A stretch of 9,972 nucleotides of DNA from Longimicrobium sp. GTDB taxonomy: Bacteria; Gemmatimonadota; Gemmatimonadetes; Longimicrobiales; Longimicrobiaceae. The stretch's first letter is position 1; every line of letters starts with the position of its first letter. Below, in pieces: positions 8,692 through 9,972 of this stretch. The stretch covers positions 1,788-11,759 of the forward strand of contig JAUJMI010000066.1 in the NCBI GenBank assembly GCA_030446945.1, in the 5' to 3' direction. Position numbers and translations under genes: made by a program. The notes beneath the pieces were generated by a model. It searched no databases. It was not told where the DNA came from and saw nothing but the letters and a program-made list of their open reading frames with translations.

Positions 8692-9674
8692 CGGTGGCGC
8701 CGCCGGCGGGAGTCGGGACCGAGGAGATGCTGGAGCGCGCCCGCCACGTGATCCGCACCGAGGCCGCGTCGGTGGCCGCGCTGGAGAACCGCATCGGGGT
8801 GGAGTTCGCGGCGGCGGTGGACGCGGTGCTGGAGGCGACGGGGCGCGTGATCGTGGCCGGGGTGGGGAAGAGCGGGATCGTGGGCCGCAAGCTCGCCGCC
8901 ACCCTCACCTCCACCGGCACGCCGGCCGTCTTCCTCCACCCCGTCGAGGCGCTGCACGGCGACCTGGGGCTGGTGGGGAGCGGCGACGTCGCCATCCTCC
9001 TCTCCAAGAGCGGCGAGAGCGAGGAGCTGCGCGGCCTGCTGGAGTACCTGAAGCGGATGGACGTGGGGGTGGTCGCGCTCACGGGCAGGCGCGAGTCCGC
9101 GCTGGCGCGCCAGGCGGACTGGGTGCTGGACTGCTCGGTGGCCGAGGAGGCGTGTCCGCACGACCTGGCGCCCACCTCCTCCACCGCCGCCGCGATGGCG
9201 ATGGGCGACGCGCTCGCGGTCGCGCTGCTGCTGCGCCGCGGCTTCGGACGCGACGACTTCGCGCGATTCCATCCCGGCGGCGCGCTGGGACGCCGGCTGC
9301 TGCTGCGCGTGCAGGACGTGATGGAGACGAGCGACCTGCCGCTCCTCCCCTCCGGCGCCACCATGCGCCAGGCGCTGGTGCCGCTGGCCGAGCGCCGCGG
9401 GACGGTGGCGGTGGTGGATGACGAAGGGCGCCTGCTGGGCGTCGTTACTTCAGGGGATCTCACGCGGCTGATGGAGCGCGAGGAACACTTCTACGGAATC
9501 GCCGTATCCGAAGTGATGACTCGCGAACCGAAAACCGTTGAGCCGCAGGAACTTGCCGCGGCAGCCGTGGGCGTCATGGAGCGCCACGGGGTGATGGCGC
9601 TCCCCGTGGTGGACGAGGGACGCGTGGTGGGGATGGTGCACCTGCACGACCTGATGCGCGCGGGGGCGGTATGA
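8688..9674 (+). CDS. kdsD: Arabinose-5-phosphate isomerase (SIS + two CBS domains)
   Basis: KdsD converts ribulose 5-phosphate to arabinose 5-phosphate, the first committed step to Kdo. The 328 residues equal the length of E. coli KdsD. The SIS domain (about 35-200) contains AGVGKSGIVGRK with K61, SGESEE with E113, EEACPHDLAPTSST with E154, and RFHPGGALGR with H195; these sit two positions after the E. coli catalytic residues K59, E111, E152 and H193. Two CBS domains follow (about 205-262 and 268-325), which may sense a nucleotide ligand. GTG 8688 overlaps the kdsC stop and has GAGG at 8677-8680. KpsF-type capsule isomerases look similar, but the kds/lpt context favours the LPS role. Its stop overlaps the lptC start by ATGA. 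Confidence 0.95.
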   Translation: MTVAPPAGVGTEEMLERARHVIRTEAASVAALENRIGVEFAAAVDAVLEATGRVIVAGVGKSGIVGRKLAATLTSTGTPAVFLHPVEALHGDLGLVGSGDVAILLSKSGESEELRGLLEYLKRMDVGVVALTGRRESALARQADWVLDCSVAEEACPHDLAPTSSTAAAMAMGDALAVALLLRRGFGRDDFARFHPGGALGRRLLLRVQDVMETSDLPLLPSGATMRQALVPLAERRGTVAVVDDEGRLLGVVTSGDLTRLMEREEHFYGIAVSEVMTREPKTVEPQELAAAAVGVMERHGVMALPVVDEGRVVGMVHLHDLMRAGAV

Positions 9675-9972
9675 AGCCGGTGGGGAGTGAGCTCGCGGCA
9701 ACAACAGCACAAAGTCCGCGTGCGCGGACTCGGATTCAAGGCCGGTGCTGGAGCCCACGAGCCCCCGCAGGGGGACTTCCCCCGCTCGTAGCCGCGGCCA
9801 TCCTGATCCTCGCGGCGTGCGGGAGGAACACGACACCGATCGGGTCCGGGGTGTTCGAGGCGGACGCGAACCAGGTGACGATCGGGATGAAGATGAAGAT
9901 GACGGAGGAAGGCACCACCAAGGCCGACATCTTCGCCGACACCGCCGTCACCATGCCCGGCCAGACGCGCAC
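9671..9972 (+). CDS. lptC: LptC-type LPS export protein, predicted lipoprotein (N-terminal part, runs off the window)
   Basis: The ATG at 9671 overlaps the kdsD stop, and the frame stays open to the window end, giving 100 complete residues. A hydrophobic segment (LVAAAILILAAC, about 39-50) ends in a lipobox, so C50 would be lipidated and the rest periplasmic. GVFEADANQVTIGMKMKMTEEG followed by GTTKADIFADTAVTM matches the start of the LptC/LptA-like beta-jellyroll. LptC links the LptBFG transporter to LptA in LPS export. Oddly, about 36 residues rich in Arg, Pro and Gly precede the hydrophobic segment and are encoded by hairpin-forming sequence (9713-9788). No ATG, GTG or TTG occurs in frame between codon 4 and codon 61, so a shorter signal peptide with a usual start is not available. 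The family call is likely but rests on a partial sequence and on kdsD context. Confidence 0.75.
   Translation, partial: MKPVGSELAATTAQSPRARTRIQGRCWSPRAPAGGLPPLVAAAILILAACGRNTTPIGSGVFEADANQVTIGMKMKMTEEGTTKADIFADTAVTMPGQTR
9713..9788. repeat. Repeat-like double hairpin inside the 5' end of lptC
   Basis: Two palindromes lie close together. AGTCCGCG (9713-9720) and CGCGGACT (9723-9730) form a perfect 8-bp stem. A nested structure pairs CGAGC (9758-9762) with GCTCG (9784-9788) around CCCCC/GGGGG (9762-9766 and 9770-9774) plus a further CCCCC (9779-9783). From memory this resembles a dispersed intergenic element of related high-G+C genomes, but no second copy lies in this window, so the repeat status is inferred. 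Confidence 0.45.

Noticed and set aside
9882..9902. Short GATGAA tandem repeat
   Set aside because: It encodes alternating Met-Lys within a predicted beta-strand of LptC and is too short to treat as a repeat element.
9736..9972. Minus-strand open frame at the window end
   Set aside because: It is antisense to the lptC frame, which has a lipobox, a family-like periplasmic sequence and an operon overlap.

Overview
The window is a high-G+C stretch (third codon positions nearly all G or C) from a Gram-negative bacterium with a lipopolysaccharide outer membrane: it encodes Kdo biosynthesis (kdsA, kdsB, kdsC, kdsD), the start of an LptC-type LPS export protein, and an outer-membrane beta-barrel protein. 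A promoter reading TTGACA-17-TAGGTT and the style of the dispersed intergenic palindromes make me think of Gemmatimonadota (Longimicrobium-like). That placement is an impression from memory, not something the sequence proves.

Layout. (1) 1-1611, plus strand: the tail of an unidentified gene, a DedA-family membrane protein, and the tyrosine recombinase XerD, which most likely starts at a CTG inside a CTGA overlap. (2) 1612-1837: a convergent gap with three palindromic repeat units. (3) 1838-2149, minus strand: a Gdx/SugE-type guanidinium exporter of the SMR family, preceded by a structured leader. (4) 2345-4410, plus strand: a TrpG/PabA glutamine amidotransferase overlapping by ATGA an uncharacterised exported protein with a short beta-solenoid-like region and a predicted beta-barrel. 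(5) 4411-4735: a gene-free stretch with a second group of the same palindromes and a C-rich/G-rich repeat. (6) 4736 to the end: a promoter and a tightly packed operon kdsB-pyrG-kdsA-kdsC-kdsD-lptC; lptC runs off the window.

How the genes work together. KdsD makes arabinose 5-phosphate, KdsA condenses it with PEP to Kdo 8-phosphate, KdsC removes the phosphate, and KdsB activates Kdo with CTP, which PyrG makes from UTP. LptC then belongs to the bridge that carries finished LPS to the outer membrane. The operon therefore holds the whole route to CMP-Kdo, its nucleotide supply and the first part of the transport machinery.

All seven same-strand junctions between identified neighbours are 4-base NTGA overlaps (CTGA, ATGA, ATGA, GTGA, ATGA, GTGA, ATGA), so translational coupling seems to be the rule here. 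The less ordinary signals are the constant-shell, variable-core palindromes, the mutually exclusive hairpins in front of the guanidinium exporter, the amidotransferase/outer-membrane pair, and a repeat-like hairpin block that is translated as the N-terminus of LptC. I found no CRISPR array, tRNA, rRNA, transposase or phage gene.
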